The translations under genes were made by a program, and so were the position numbers. Shown in pieces: positions 1-8,765 of a stretch of 64,000 nucleotides of DNA. Location of the stretch: assembly GCF_004119445.1 (NCBI RefSeq), contig NZ_QICI01000010.1, positions 62,001 to 126,000 on the forward strand. The letters are read 5' to 3'. This DNA is from Chryseobacterium sp. CH21 (GTDB lineage: Bacteria > Bacteroidota > Bacteroidia > Flavobacteriales > Weeksellaceae). How positions within the stretch are numbered: position 1 is the first letter of the stretch; each line of letters starts with the position of its first letter. The notes beneath the pieces are model-generated. The model had not been told where the DNA came from. It searched no databases and saw nothing but the letters and a program-made list of their open reading frames with translations.

Positions 1-2
1 AT

Positions 3-2405
3 AAAGTGTACGATCAAAAAGGGGAATGTCCGGTCTGCCATATGGATTTGGAACCGATCACTGAGGAACTTGCACAAAAAGCAGCTTCACACCAACATAA
101 TTCCCATTCTCACTCTCACCATCATCATGATCATGACCATCATAGCCACAATCATGAAGCTCCTAAAGTAACTGATGAAATGGCAGGCAGATATTATTGC
201 CCCATGTATTGTGAAGGTGACAAAACCTACGATTCTAATGTAGGATGCCCTGTCTGTGGGATGGATCTTGTAAAATATCCGGAAAAGAAAACCGCAAAAT
301 ACACCTGTCCGATGCACCCGGAAATCATTCGTGATGAACCTGGAGACTGCCCGATTTGTGGAATGGATCTCGTAAGAATGCCAGACAATAATGATGATGA
401 AGAGGATGAAACCTACAACCTATTAAAAAGAAAATTCATTACTTCATTAGCATTTACGATTCCGGTTTTTATTCTTTCAATGGGTGGAATGTTTATCAAT
501 TTCCCTTTCTCACATCAGGTTCAGGGGTTTATTGAACTTGCTTTAACACTTCCGGTTCTATTTTATTCAGGCTGGTTTCTGTTAAAAAGAGGTTGGGTTT
601 CCTTCAAAACATGGAATCTCAACATGTTCAGCCTTATTGCCTTGGGTGTAGCAGCAGCATTTATTTTCAGTATTGTGGCTTTAATTTTCCCAGACATTAT
701 TCCCCATGAAATTCGGGGTCATAATCATGAAATTCCGTTGTATTTTGAAGCGGTCTGTGTGATTTTAACCCTTGTTATTTTAGGCCAGCTGATGGAAGCT
801 GCAGCTCATAAAAAAACAGGGAACGCCATCAAAGAGCTCATGAATCTTTCTCCGGATGAAGCCAATCTTATGGTAAACGGTGAAGAAAAGAAAGTTCTGC
901 TTTCTCAGGTGAAAATAGGTGATTTATTGAAAGTAAAACCCGGCGAAAAAATTCCGGTAGACGGAAAAATCATTGAAGGTAATTCTATCGTTGATGAAAG
1001 TATGATCACGGGAGAACCCGTTCCTGTAGAAAAAAATATTGACGATAAGGTATCTTCCGGAACCATAAACGGCAACCAGGTATTCATCATGAAAGCTGAA
1101 AAAGTAGGTGATGAAACCCTGCTTTCACAGATTATCAAGATGGTGAATGAAGCCAGCCGCAGCAAAGCCCCTATCCAGAAGCTTACAGATAAAGTTTCAA
1201 AAGTTTTTGTTCCCGTGGTTATTCTTATCGCAGTACTTACTTTTATTCTGTGGCAGTTTTTCGGGCCGGAAGGAAAAAGAAGTTTATTTGCTTTCGTGAA
1301 TGCTGTAGCAGTTTTAATTGTAGCTTGCCCATGTGCGCTTGGTCTTGCCACTCCTATGTCTTTAATGGTAGGAATAGGAAAAGGAGCTAAAAACGGTATC
1401 CTGATCAAAAACGCTGAAGCTCTTGAGCAAATGAATAAAGTAAATGTTCTGATCACTGATAAAACAGGAACTTTAACGGAAGGAAAACCTTCTGTTGAAT
1501 ATATTGAAACAGTAAATGGAGATCAGAATCAGATTTTAAAACTGGCTTTTTCTTTGAATCAAAACTCTGAACATCCGCTTTCCAATGCCGTTATAAAAAG
1601 AGCAAAGGAAGCGAATATAACGGCTGAAAAAGTAGATCAGTTTGAAAACATTTCAGGTAAAGGTGTGAAAGGAAATATCAACGGTAAGACAGCATACCTG
1701 GGAAATGAAAATCTTCTGACCTCACATCAGATTTCCATTCCGGAAAACCTGAAACAAAAAGCGGTAGAAGTACAATCAAAGGCGCACACCATTTCTTACA
1801 TCGCACAGGATCAGCAAGTGCTTGGATTTATAAGCTTTACAGATAAAATCAAGGAAAGTTCTAAAAAAGCAGTGAAGCAGCTCATGAGCGAAGGAATTGA
1901 TGTCATCATGATGACGGGAGACAATGAACATACCGCAAAAGCTGTCGCTGATGAATTAGGTATCAAACATTTCAAAGCCAACTGTCTTCCTGAAGATAAA
2001 CTGAATGAAGTAAAAAAACTCCAACAACAGGGTAAAATCGTAGCAATGACCGGAGACGGCATCAATGACTCTCCTGCTCTTGCCCAGTCTGATGTGGGAA
2101 TTGCCATGGGAACAGGAACCGATGTCGCCATTGAAAGCGCAGAGATCACTTTATTAAAAGGAGATATTCTAGGTGTTGCAAAAGCAAAACTTTTAAGTGA
2201 AAAACTTCTTAAAAACATTAAAGAAAACCTGTTCTTCGCATTCATTTATAATGTTTTAGGTGTTCCGGTAGCGGCAGGATTATTGTATCCATTCTTTGGA
2301 ATTCTGTTATCTCCTATGATTGCAGCAGCAGCTATGAGCTTTAGCTCTCTTTCTGTGATTCTGAATTCATTGAGATTAAATTCCGTAGATCTGGATATAA
2401 AATAA
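3..2405 (+). CDS. Cu+-type heavy-metal P1B ATPase (5' end cut by window edge)
   Basis: This inner-membrane ATPase exports a soft metal, most likely Cu+. Numbering from the GTG at position 6, it has a cut metal-binding module ending CPVCHMDL, a His-rich linker (about residues 29-50), and two full Cys-rich HMBD-type modules (about 64-90 and 98-122, each ending CPVCGMDL or CPICGMDL). The P-type core follows: TGEP actuator loop, CPC at 441-443, DKTGT with the phosphorylated Asp at 485, SEHPL, and [10 protein letters not shown] in the hinge. YN in the penultimate helix and MSFSS in the last match the Cu+ subgroup. The frame stays open to the left edge and the first metal module is incomplete, so the GTG is not the real start. 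The DUF72 gene begins 5 bases after the stop, suggesting co-transcription. Substrate is inferred from motifs only. Confidence 0.93.
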   Translation, partial: KVYDQKGECPVCHMDLEPITEELAQKAASHQHNSHSHSHHHHDHDHHSHNHEAPKVTDEMAGRYYCPMYCEGDKTYDSNVGCPVCGMDLVKYPEKKTAKYTCPMHPEIIRDEPGDCPICGMDLVRMPDNNDDEEDETYNLLKRKFITSLAFTIPVFILSMGGMFINFPFSHQVQGFIELALTLPVLFYSGWFLLKRGWVSFKTWNLNMFSLIALGVAAAFIFSIVALIFPDIIPHEIRGHNHEIPLYFEAVCVILTLVILGQLMEAAAHKKTGNAIKELMNLSPDEANLMVNGEEKKVLLSQVKIGDLLKVKPGEKIPVDGKIIEGNSIVDESMITGEPVPVEKNIDDKVSSGTINGNQVFIMKAEKVGDETLLSQIIKMVNEASRSKAPIQKLTDKVSKVFVPVVILIAVLTFILWQFFGPEGKRSLFAFVNAVAVLIVACPCALGLATPMSLMVGIGKGAKNGILIKNAEALEQMNKVNVLITDKTGTLTEGKPSVEYIETVNGDQNQILKLAFSLNQNSEHPLSNAVIKRAKEANITAEKVDQFENISGKGVKGNINGKTAYLGNENLLTSHQISIPENLKQKAVEVQSKAHTISYIAQDQQVLGFISFTDKIKESSKKAVKQLMSEGIDVIMMTGDNEHTAKAVADELGIKHFKANCLPEDKLNEVKKLQQQGKIVAMTGDGINDSPALAQSDVGIAMGTGTDVAIESAEITLLKGDILGVAKAKLLSEKLLKNIKENLFFAFIYNVLGVPVAAGLLYPFFGILLSPMIAAAAMSFSSLSVILNSLRLNSVDLDIK

Positions 2406-2410
2406 CTATC

Positions 2411-3139
2411 ATGAAAAAAGAAAATCTTTACATAGGATGTTCAGGATTTTATAATAACGACTGGAAAGGGTCTTTATATCCCGAAGATGCTAAGAGTAAA
2501 GATTTTCTTTCTTTATATTCAAAAACATTCAACGCTGTAGAAATTAATTCTACTTTTTACAGGAAACCGACATCAAAGACATTATTAAAATGGTATGATG
2601 AAACTCCTGAATCATTCAGGTTTTTTATTAAAATCCCAAAATCCATTACCCATCAAAACAGACTTGAAAATTCCAAAGAAGAAATTTCAGTTTTTTGCAG
2701 CCATATTCAAAATAACTTGAAGGATAAGCTTTCCGGTTTTCTCTATCAGTTTCCTCCTTCTTTTAACAATACTCCGGAAAATACAGAGCGTATTGTTAAT
2801 ACTATAGATCGCAATTTTCTGAATGTCATCGAATTCCGTCACAACTCATGGTGGCAAAAAGAAATCTTTGACCTTTTAAAAGATCTTAATATGATCTTTT
2901 CAGGTGTAAGCTTTCCCGCTGATCTTCCTGAAGAGATAATTATCAACCATCCGAATATTCTTTATTACAGACTTCATGGCAAGCCCATTCTTTACAAATC
3001 TGAGTATAGCAAGGATTTTTTGGATGAACTTGCAGAAAAAATTAAAAACAGCGGGAAAACGACTTATATATTCTTCAATAATACCTGGGGAGCAGCTGCC
3101 ATTAAAAATTCACTGTATTTAAAATGTCTTTTAACATAA
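2411..3139 (+). CDS. DUF72 (YecE-like) family protein
   Basis: This 242-residue protein belongs to the DUF72/YecE family, which has a TIM-barrel-like fold and no firmly established biochemical activity. Family hallmarks are visible: GCSGF near residue 9 followed by W-x-G and YP, VEINSTFYR-P around residues 43-54, a late YYRLHG segment and YIFFNNTWGA near the C-terminus. It has no signal peptide or membrane segment, so it should be cytoplasmic. The ATG lies 5 bases after the ATPase stop, pointing to a shared transcript, but nothing in the protein links it to metal transport. Family assignment is firm; function is unknown. Confidence 0.88.
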   Translation: MKKENLYIGCSGFYNNDWKGSLYPEDAKSKDFLSLYSKTFNAVEINSTFYRKPTSKTLLKWYDETPESFRFFIKIPKSITHQNRLENSKEEISVFCSHIQNNLKDKLSGFLYQFPPSFNNTPENTERIVNTIDRNFLNVIEFRHNSWWQKEIFDLLKDLNMIFSGVSFPADLPEEIIINHPNILYYRLHGKPILYKSEYSKDFLDELAEKIKNSGKTTYIFFNNTWGAAAIKNSLYLKCLLT

Positions 3140-3422
3140 AATCAGCTGATGTTGTTAAAATAAAATAATTCTCCATAATATGAAGAATATCGAAACTTTA
3201 ACAAATATAGAAAAAGACTATCGTTTTACTATTTATAAATGTTAAAATAAAAATAAAACTAAATCATAAATTTACAATTCAATTGTTAATGGAAAAAACC
3301 CCTAAAATAAAGTTCTTAAAATAACCTTAAAAAGAAAAAACACTGCACAGCATGGCATGTAATTTGTTAATTTTCACATGTTATTTTTAACGATTTTTAA
3401 CAATTTAAAATCCATTATCTTT

Positions 3423-4286
3423 ATGAGAAAAATTTTTGCGGGAAAGTCAAAAAATAAGACTTTTCTCGGGATGTTTGCATTGGTGAGTGCATCTTCGGCT
3501 TTATTAAACAGCTGTAATTTCAAGAATGAAGTGAATGACCCCGTCGTCAGTTCACAACAACATCCTTCCGCAGAAATAGTCCCAAAAATGGACGATGAAA
3601 ACGTAGACCCGGATAAAAGAGTGATCTACCTTACCTTCGATGACGGTCCCAACCAAGGAACCGAAAACCTTTTAAAAATTCTGGACAAAAGAAACGTTTG
3701 TGCAACCGCCTTTCTGGTAGGTAAACATGCTTATGGAAGCAAGAGACAAAAAGACGATCTTCTTCTTTTGAAGCAGAACCCTCTTGTGGAACTTGCTAAT
3801 CACAGTTTCACCCATGCCCATAATAAATACACAGATTTTTATAGAAATGCTGAAGGCGTAGTCCACGATTTTGATATCGCCAAAGACAGCCTGAAGCTTT
3901 CTGATAAAATTGCCAGAACTCCGGGAAGAAATATCTGGAGACTCAATAATATTAATGTAACGGATATCAAAAGCTCAACTGCTGCTGCAGACGGTCTTAA
4001 AAAGGCTGGCTACAAAGTAATCGGTTGGGACCTTGAATGGAGACCTTCCCAAAAAATGACTTTAAAAGGAAGCCATGAAGCGATGATCAAGAAAGTGGAC
4101 AGTATTTTCTTTAATGATCTTGAAAAAACATCAAGACACCTTGTTTTCCTGACTCATGATCAATATCTGAGAGATGCGGATTCTATCAACGAACTGGATC
4201 TTTTTATTGAAAAACTACAGAAGAGCAATAAGTTTGTGTTCAGAAAGATTTCTCAGTATCCTAAGATAAATGAAGTACTGAATTAA
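3423..4286 (+). CDS. Lipoprotein polysaccharide deacetylase (NodB domain, CE4-like)
   Basis: This is a predicted metal-dependent deacetylase of N-acetylated cell-wall or capsule sugars. The start chosen is the ATG at 3423, because the upstream in-frame ATG (3378) adds 15 residues ahead of a clean lipoprotein signal: basic MRKIFAGK, hydrophobic stretch, then LLNSC with the lipidated Cys. NodB motifs appear in order: TFDDGP with the catalytic and metal Asp, HSFTH with the two metal-binding His, RTPGRN, GWDLEW and LTHDQ. All three metal ligands are kept. Length (about 287 residues) suits a single-domain CE4 enzyme. It stands alone between a low-GC 280-base gap and the YggS-type gene. The substrate cannot be read from the sequence. 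Confidence 0.9.
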   Translation: MRKIFAGKSKNKTFLGMFALVSASSALLNSCNFKNEVNDPVVSSQQHPSAEIVPKMDDENVDPDKRVIYLTFDDGPNQGTENLLKILDKRNVCATAFLVGKHAYGSKRQKDDLLLLKQNPLVELANHSFTHAHNKYTDFYRNAEGVVHDFDIAKDSLKLSDKIARTPGRNIWRLNNINVTDIKSSTAAADGLKKAGYKVIGWDLEWRPSQKMTLKGSHEAMIKKVDSIFFNDLEKTSRHLVFLTHDQYLRDADSINELDLFIEKLQKSNKFVFRKISQYPKINEVLN

Positions 4287-4347
4287 TTTATTGTAAAAAG
4301 CACAATCTAAAATGTATTGACGGCTAGTAACTGTCAGAGAATTTTCG

Positions 4348-4355
4348 GAAATTTG
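4348..4355 (+). promoter_or_regulatory. Candidate -7 box immediately before the YggS-type gene
   Basis: GAAATTTG matches the Bacteroidota -7 consensus TAnnTTTG at all but the first position. It ends 5 bases before the ATG at 4361, so transcription would begin at or next to the start codon. The same geometry is seen before the genes at 5077 and 21826. Confidence 0.4.
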
Positions 4356-4360
4356 CATCT

Positions 4361-5020
4361 ATGAGTATTAAAGAAAATTATAACGCTATAAAAGACCAGC
4401 TGCCATCCCATGTTCAGCTGGTTGCTGTTTCCAAAACACATCCGGCTTCCGCAGTTCAGGAAGTGTATGATCTCGGACAAAAAGTTTTTGGCGAAAATAA
4501 GGTACAGGAACTGATGGAAAAAGCACCTCTTCTTCCTCAGGATATCCACTGGCACCTTATCGGTCACCTGCAAACCAATAAAGTAAAATATATTGCTCCT
4601 TTCATCGATACAATACAAAGTGTGGATTCTGAAAAATTATTAACAGAAATAAGCAAAGAAGCAGGAAAAAATAACAGAACGATTAAAGTTCTTCTTCAGG
4701 TAAAAATTGCTGCTGAAGAGACTAAATTCGGTCTTGAAATTTCGGAAGCCCAGGATCTGTTTCAGAAATATATTGAGGGTAAATTTCCTCATGTAGAAAT
4801 CACCGGATTAATGGGGATGGCAACATTTACGGATGATGAGCAACAGGTTAGAAATGAGTTTTTAATCCTAAAGGGGCTTTTTGATGAATTAAATCAATTA
4901 AAAACAATAATTACCTTATCAATGGGGATGAGCGATGATTTTCCTATAGCCATTGAGTGCGGGGCTAATTCTGTGAGGGTTGGATCTGCCATTTTCGGCA
5001 GAAGAGACTATTCAAAATAG
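4361..5020 (+). CDS. YggS/PLPBP-family pyridoxal-phosphate homeostasis protein
   Basis: This cytoplasmic single-domain PLP-binding protein (219 residues) belongs to the YggS/PROSC family, which buffers pyridoxal phosphate and affects amino-acid balance without a known enzymatic reaction. The PLP-binding Lys is K25 in VAVSKTHP. Other family segments are FGENKVQEL, the IHWHLIGHLQTNKVK block, and the C-terminal LSMGMSDDFPIAI and VRVGSAIFG segments that hold the phosphate. Length is typical. The gene is monocistronic-looking, with the response regulator starting 56 bases downstream behind its own -7 box. Confidence in the family is very high. Confidence 0.95.
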   Translation: MSIKENYNAIKDQLPSHVQLVAVSKTHPASAVQEVYDLGQKVFGENKVQELMEKAPLLPQDIHWHLIGHLQTNKVKYIAPFIDTIQSVDSEKLLTEISKEAGKNNRTIKVLLQVKIAAEETKFGLEISEAQDLFQKYIEGKFPHVEITGLMGMATFTDDEQQVRNEFLILKGLFDELNQLKTIITLSMGMSDDFPIAIECGANSVRVGSAIFGRRDYSK

Positions 5021-5063
5021 AATATTTAGGTATGGTTTTTGCTAATAATTGAAACAAAAAATT

Positions 5064-5071
5064 TAAATTTG
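5064..5071 (+). promoter_or_regulatory. -7 box (TAAATTTG) of the NtrC-like regulator gene
   Basis: TAAATTTG is an exact TAnnTTTG match and ends 5 bases before the ATG at 5077. That implies a leaderless or nearly leaderless mRNA. A loose upstream TTG lies near 5038-5041 at about 22 bases spacing. Confidence 0.55.
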
Positions 5072-5076
5072 CAACT

Positions 5077-6261
5077 ATGCAAAAAATCCTTATCGTAGAA
5101 GACGAAAAAGCAATCTCGGGAGTACTTCACAGTATTCTTTCGGATGAACTCACCGATTATGAATTTGTTATCGCCGAAGACGGCCTTGAAGGTTACAAAC
5201 AGGTAGAAAAAGAAGATTTCGCATTGGTGATTTCTGATATTAAGATGCCTAAGGTTTCAGGAACCGAACTTTTGAAGCAAAGTCTTGCACTAAAACCAGA
5301 AACTACTTTTATTATGATTTCAGGCCACGCAGACATTGATTCTGCTGTTTCCTGCCTGAAAGAAGGTGCATATGATTTTATCTCTAAGCCTATTGATATC
5401 AACAGATTGATCACAAGTGTTAAAAACGCTTTGGCAAAAGAGACATTGAAGAAAGAAAACAAAAATCTTCAGACTGAAAACAAAACTTTAAAGAGAAAAG
5501 TAAGCAAAAAATATCAGATGATTGGTGATTCTCCTGCTTTGCAGAAGATCCAGGATATGATAGAAAAAGTAGCAGCTTCTGATGCCAGAGTTCTTATTAC
5601 AGGGCCTAACGGTGCCGGAAAAGAACTGGTAGCTCATGCTATTCACAACCAAAGTGACCGTGCAAGAGGTCCAATGATTGAAGTAAACTGTGCTGCCATT
5701 CCATCTGAACTTATTGAATCTGAACTTTTCGGACACGTAAAAGGATCTTTTACAGGTGCTATTAAAGATAAACAAGGGAAATTTGAGCAGGCTAACGGAG
5801 GTACAATCTTCCTTGATGAGATTGGAGATATGAGTCTTATTGCTCAGGCTAAAGTATTGAGAGCTCTTCAGGAAAGCAAAGTTTCTCCTGTGGGAAGTGA
5901 TAAAGAAATTAAAGTAGACGTAAGAGTAATTGCGGCTACGAATAAAAATATGCAGAAAGAAATTGAAGAAGGGAAATTCAGAGAAGACCTTTACCACAGA
6001 CTTTCTGTAATTGAAATCTATGTTCCGCCATTGGATGAAAGAAAAGGAGACATCAAATTGCTTGTTGAACATTTTTCTGGTATGATTGCTGATGAGCATG
6101 GTACAGCTGCGAAAAAGTTTGACGATAAAGCTATTGATGCTTTAAAAGCGCTTTCATGGACTGGAAATATCAGAGAATTAAGAAACGTTGTTGAGAGGTT
6201 AATCATTCTTGGTGGAAACACTGTTTCTGAAGGTGACGTTGCAAGTTTTGTAAGGAAATAA
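5077..6261 (+). CDS. NtrC-like sigma-54 response regulator lacking the Fis DNA-binding domain
   Basis: This 394-residue protein has a receiver domain (about 1-120; phospho-acceptor D54 in VISDIKMPK, conserved K104 in FISKPID) and a sigma-54-interacting AAA+ domain (about 145-390). The AAA+ part has Walker A GPNGAGK (176-182), the sigma-54 contact loop as GSFTGA (223-228), Walker B TIFLDE (243-248) and VIAATN. It ends with the helical lid (NIRELRNVVERL) and a short tail, so the C-terminal Fis-type helix-turn-helix of classical NtrC is missing. The stop is followed within about 25 bases by a strong terminator, so a frameshift did not remove the domain. It may activate from solution or through partners. 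No histidine kinase is adjacent. Confidence 0.93.
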   Translation: MQKILIVEDEKAISGVLHSILSDELTDYEFVIAEDGLEGYKQVEKEDFALVISDIKMPKVSGTELLKQSLALKPETTFIMISGHADIDSAVSCLKEGAYDFISKPIDINRLITSVKNALAKETLKKENKNLQTENKTLKRKVSKKYQMIGDSPALQKIQDMIEKVAASDARVLITGPNGAGKELVAHAIHNQSDRARGPMIEVNCAAIPSELIESELFGHVKGSFTGAIKDKQGKFEQANGGTIFLDEIGDMSLIAQAKVLRALQESKVSPVGSDKEIKVDVRVIAATNKNMQKEIEEGKFREDLYHRLSVIEIYVPPLDERKGDIKLLVEHFSGMIADEHGTAAKKFDDKAIDALKALSWTGNIRELRNVVERLIILGGNTVSEGDVASFVRK

Positions 6262-6286
6262 TAAGCTATTATTTACCATATTATAA

Positions 6287-6320
6287 AAATTTGCAGTGTT
6301 ACCGCTGCAAATTTTTTTTT
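6287..6320 (+). terminator. Rho-independent terminator after the response regulator
   Basis: A 10-bp stem (6287-6296 with 6305-6314; AAATTTGCAG/CTGCAAATTT) has an 8-base loop and runs into nine T. It sits about 25 bases after the response-regulator stop and closes that transcript before the MATE gene. Confidence 0.85.
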
Positions 6321-6359
6321 GCCCTATTCAATTATAAACTATATGAATCTTAAAATATT

Positions 6360-7721
6360 ATGAACTTTTTAAACAAAAACTATACAAAAGAATGCCTGAC
6401 TTTGGCTCTGCCTGTGATGCTAACCCAGGTAGGGCAGGTTTCGGTAAACTTATTCGATAATATTATTGTCGGAAAACTATTGGGTGCTGATGCATTGGCA
6501 TCTGTATCATTGGGAAATGCTGTGTTTTTCTCCATATTTGTATTAGCTTTGGGCTTTTCATTTGCCATTCCGCCTTTGGTTTCGGAAGCGCATTCCAGAG
6601 AGGACCATGCTACAATCAATTCGGTATTCAGTCATGGTTTTATTATCAATATGTCTGTTGGGATTATCCTGATGGTCATATTACTGATGGGAATGCCACT
6701 ACTCTATCACTCCGGACAGCCTGCCAAGATTATTCCGGATACGGTAAGCTTCCTAAGTATAATGGTGGTCAGTATGATTCCGTTTATGGCGTTTCAGACA
6801 CTTCGTGAAGTATCTGAAGGACTTTCCTATACAATCGGAGTTACCAAAGCTACTATTATTGCCAACGTTATCAATATTGTTTTAAACTATGTCTTTATCA
6901 AAGGACTTTGGGGAATTCCTCCAATGGGTGTAAAAGGATCTGCTTTAGCAACCTTGATTTCCAGAGTTTTCATGGTGGTTTTCCTTTATTTTGTTTTGCT
7001 TAAAGAAAAAAGAACAAGACGTTATATCAAGGATTTTTCTTTAAAAATTCAGGTTTTCTCAAAAAAAATGTTTGATAAAATGGTAAAATTGGGGTTACCT
7101 ACCGCTTTACAGATGTTTTTTGAAGTAACAGCTTTCGCCGGAGCTGCATTTATCTGCGGATTGATCTCTGCTCATGATATTGCTTCTCACCAGATCGCTT
7201 TAAGTATGGCTTCTTTCACCTTCAACCTTTGTGTTGGGTTTAGTGTTGCTTCTACTGTAATGATCGGAAGAAAACTTGGAGAACAAAATTTTATTGAGTT
7301 GAGAAAAGTAGGTATAAACAATCTAAAGATCGCCTTTATTTTTATGTGCATCTGCGGATTGGTATTTATTTTAGGCAGAAACATCCTACCTACATTCTTC
7401 ACGAAAAAAGAAGAAGTGGAAGTTATTACACTGGCTGCAAAACTGATGATTATTGCTGCGTTATTCCAGCTTTCTGATGGAATTCAGGTAACGGCTTTAG
7501 GAATGCTGAGAGGACTACAGGATGTAAAAATCCCGTCCATTTATACTTTTATCGCTTACTGGGTCATTACTATTCCTTTGGGCTATTTCTTCTGTGTCAC
7601 ATTAGAAATGGGAGCATTCGGAATGTGGATCGCACTCGGACTGGGATTAACGGTTTCTGCCGTTTTTCTGGTGAAACGATTCTTAAATATGTCTGCAAAA
7701 AGAATTAAGCAGAATTCATAA
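6360..7721 (+). CDS. MATE-family multidrug/Na+ (H+) antiporter
   Basis: This 453-residue inner-membrane protein has the twelve hydrophobic segments and two-fold layout of the MATE efflux family. The typical N-terminal start LALPVMLTQVGQVSVNLFDN and the LGADALASVSLG segment sit in helices 1-2, and the matching second-half region (KLGLPTALQMFFEVTAFAG) follows around residues 240-260. MATE proteins expel cationic drugs or metabolites using Na+ or H+ gradients; the substrate here cannot be predicted. The gene has its own hairpin terminator and is flanked by unrelated genes. A subfamily (NorM or DinF) is not assigned. Confidence 0.92.
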   Translation: MNFLNKNYTKECLTLALPVMLTQVGQVSVNLFDNIIVGKLLGADALASVSLGNAVFFSIFVLALGFSFAIPPLVSEAHSREDHATINSVFSHGFIINMSVGIILMVILLMGMPLLYHSGQPAKIIPDTVSFLSIMVVSMIPFMAFQTLREVSEGLSYTIGVTKATIIANVINIVLNYVFIKGLWGIPPMGVKGSALATLISRVFMVVFLYFVLLKEKRTRRYIKDFSLKIQVFSKKMFDKMVKLGLPTALQMFFEVTAFAGAAFICGLISAHDIASHQIALSMASFTFNLCVGFSVASTVMIGRKLGEQNFIELRKVGINNLKIAFIFMCICGLVFILGRNILPTFFTKKEEVEVITLAAKLMIIAALFQLSDGIQVTALGMLRGLQDVKIPSIYTFIAYWVITIPLGYFFCVTLEMGAFGMWIALGLGLTVSAVFLVKRFLNMSAKRIKQNS

Positions 7722-7725
7722 AAAC

Positions 7726-7760
7726 AAATAGCTGTTTCAAATTTGAGACAGCTATTTTTT
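7726..7760. terminator. Bidirectional terminator between MATE and GNAT genes
   Basis: A stem AAATAGCTGT/ACAGCTATTT (7726-7735 with 7748-7757), extended inward by TCAA/TTTGA pairing, is followed by T on the plus strand and by a shorter T-rich tail on the minus strand. It lies just after the MATE stop, between convergent genes. Confidence 0.75.
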
Positions 7761-7785
7761 ATATTCTTTCGTTTTGCAGCTTAAT

Positions 7786-7811
7786 CGCAGATTTCACGGA
7801 TGAACGCAGAT
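7786..7811. repeat. Remnant of a CGCAGAT-type dispersed repeat
   Basis: CGCAGAT occurs twice 19 bases apart (7786-7792 and 7805-7811) around a TTCACGGATGAA centre in an otherwise empty gap. It resembles a dispersed intergenic repeat of this genus, but only this copy is visible here. Confidence 0.3.
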
Positions 7812-7896
7812 AATTGTATATAATTATTTTTTTATAGATTAAATGCTTATAAATTCGTTTTACACGTTTATCTTTTCTCTTTCTTCACAATTATAA

Positions 7897-8400
7897 TTAC
7901 TCTATCCTTTTTCCTAAGATTTTCAGACTTCTTTCCACCCCATCCAGAATGGCTACATTAGGAAGGCTTCCCCAATCTTCAAACCCAAAATGTCTGAACA
8001 GCTTTAAACTTGGTTCATTATGAAGGAAAATAAGGGCTACCAGGTTTTTTACTCCAAATTTTCCGGCATTATCAATACAATACTGAAGAATGGTTTTTCC
8101 ATATCCTTTTCCTCTGCTCGTTTCATCCAGATAAATACTTACTTCTACAGTACCACTGTATGCAGCCCTTTCATGGAATGAACTGAAGCTTACCCAGCCC
8201 ACAGCCTGCTTCTGATGATCTTCAACCACCCAAAGAGGTCTTGTTTTGGGATTATGTTCTTCAAACCATTTTAGTTTGCTTTCTACAGAGACTTCTTCCA
8301 TGTCTGCAGTTACCATTCTTGAGGCAATTGTTGAGTTGTAGATGGCTACGATTTTATTTAAATCTGCCAACTCAGCATTTCTGAACTTTAATGTTTCCAT
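7897..8400 (-). CDS. GNAT N-acetyltransferase (phosphinothricin-acetyltransferase-like)
   Basis: This 167-residue cytoplasmic protein is a GCN5-related acetyltransferase that would move acetyl from acetyl-CoA to an amine. The order fits the Pat/Bar-like branch: an N-terminal IVAIYNSTI helix, a central strand with WVVEDHQKQAVGWVSFSSF, the V-E-V-S-IYL strand, and the CoA-binding motif RGKGYGKTIL around residue 115. It closes with the LALIF-LHNEPSLKLFRHFGFEDWG block. The gene is convergent with the MATE gene and shares its terminator region. The amine acceptor is unknown; such names are often over-specific, so only the superfamily is secure. Confidence 0.88.
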   Translation of the reverse strand: METLKFRNAELADLNKIVAIYNSTIASRMVTADMEEVSVESKLKWFEEHNPKTRPLWVVEDHQKQAVGWVSFSSFHERAAYSGTVEVSIYLDETSRGKGYGKTILQYCIDNAGKFGVKNLVALIFLHNEPSLKLFRHFGFEDWGSLPNVAILDGVERSLKILGKRIE

Positions 8401-8560
8401 GAATATTGTAATTCAACTTATTCTCATGCAAAAATACTAAATTTTAAAATCACCCCTATGAATTTCAAATACTTTATCTAAATTTTAATATTAAAATAGA
8501 ACAACCCCTTGAAATAGCATCAACATTTATATCAGTTTTAATATTTTATTTTTTTGAAAA

Positions 8561-8760
8561 TCGCAAAGACGCAATGGAATTTAAGTTTTTTATGTTTTTA
8601 AGGCGCAAGGATTTTATCTCCGATAAAATTGAATGCTGATTATTTTGTTGAGTGATGATAATTATTTGCTGAAAATCTCATAATGGGCGAAGTCGAAATG
8701 TTTTACAACTTAAAAATTAAAAAAATAGCTTGAAAAAACTTTGCGCCTTTACGTTTACAA
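8561..8760. repeat. Imperfect inverted repeat in the 365-base gap 8401-8765
   Basis: The gap holds no gene. TCGCAAAGACGCAA (from 8561) and TTTGCGCCTTTACG (from about 8740) face each other as diverged arms about 165 bases apart, with a further GGCGCAAGGATTTTATC segment between. The sequence resembles the TCGCAAAGACGC-type intergenic repeats common in this group. No promoter could be assigned with confidence. Confidence 0.45.
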
Positions 8761-8765
8761 CAAAA

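Noticed and set aside
905..1456. Minus-strand open frame of 183 codons
   Set aside because: Opposite the P-type ATPase core; no family and no promoter.
5488..6099. Minus-strand open frame of 203 codons
   Set aside because: Opposite the AAA+ domain of the NtrC-like gene with Phe/Ser/Arg-rich nonsense composition; shadow.
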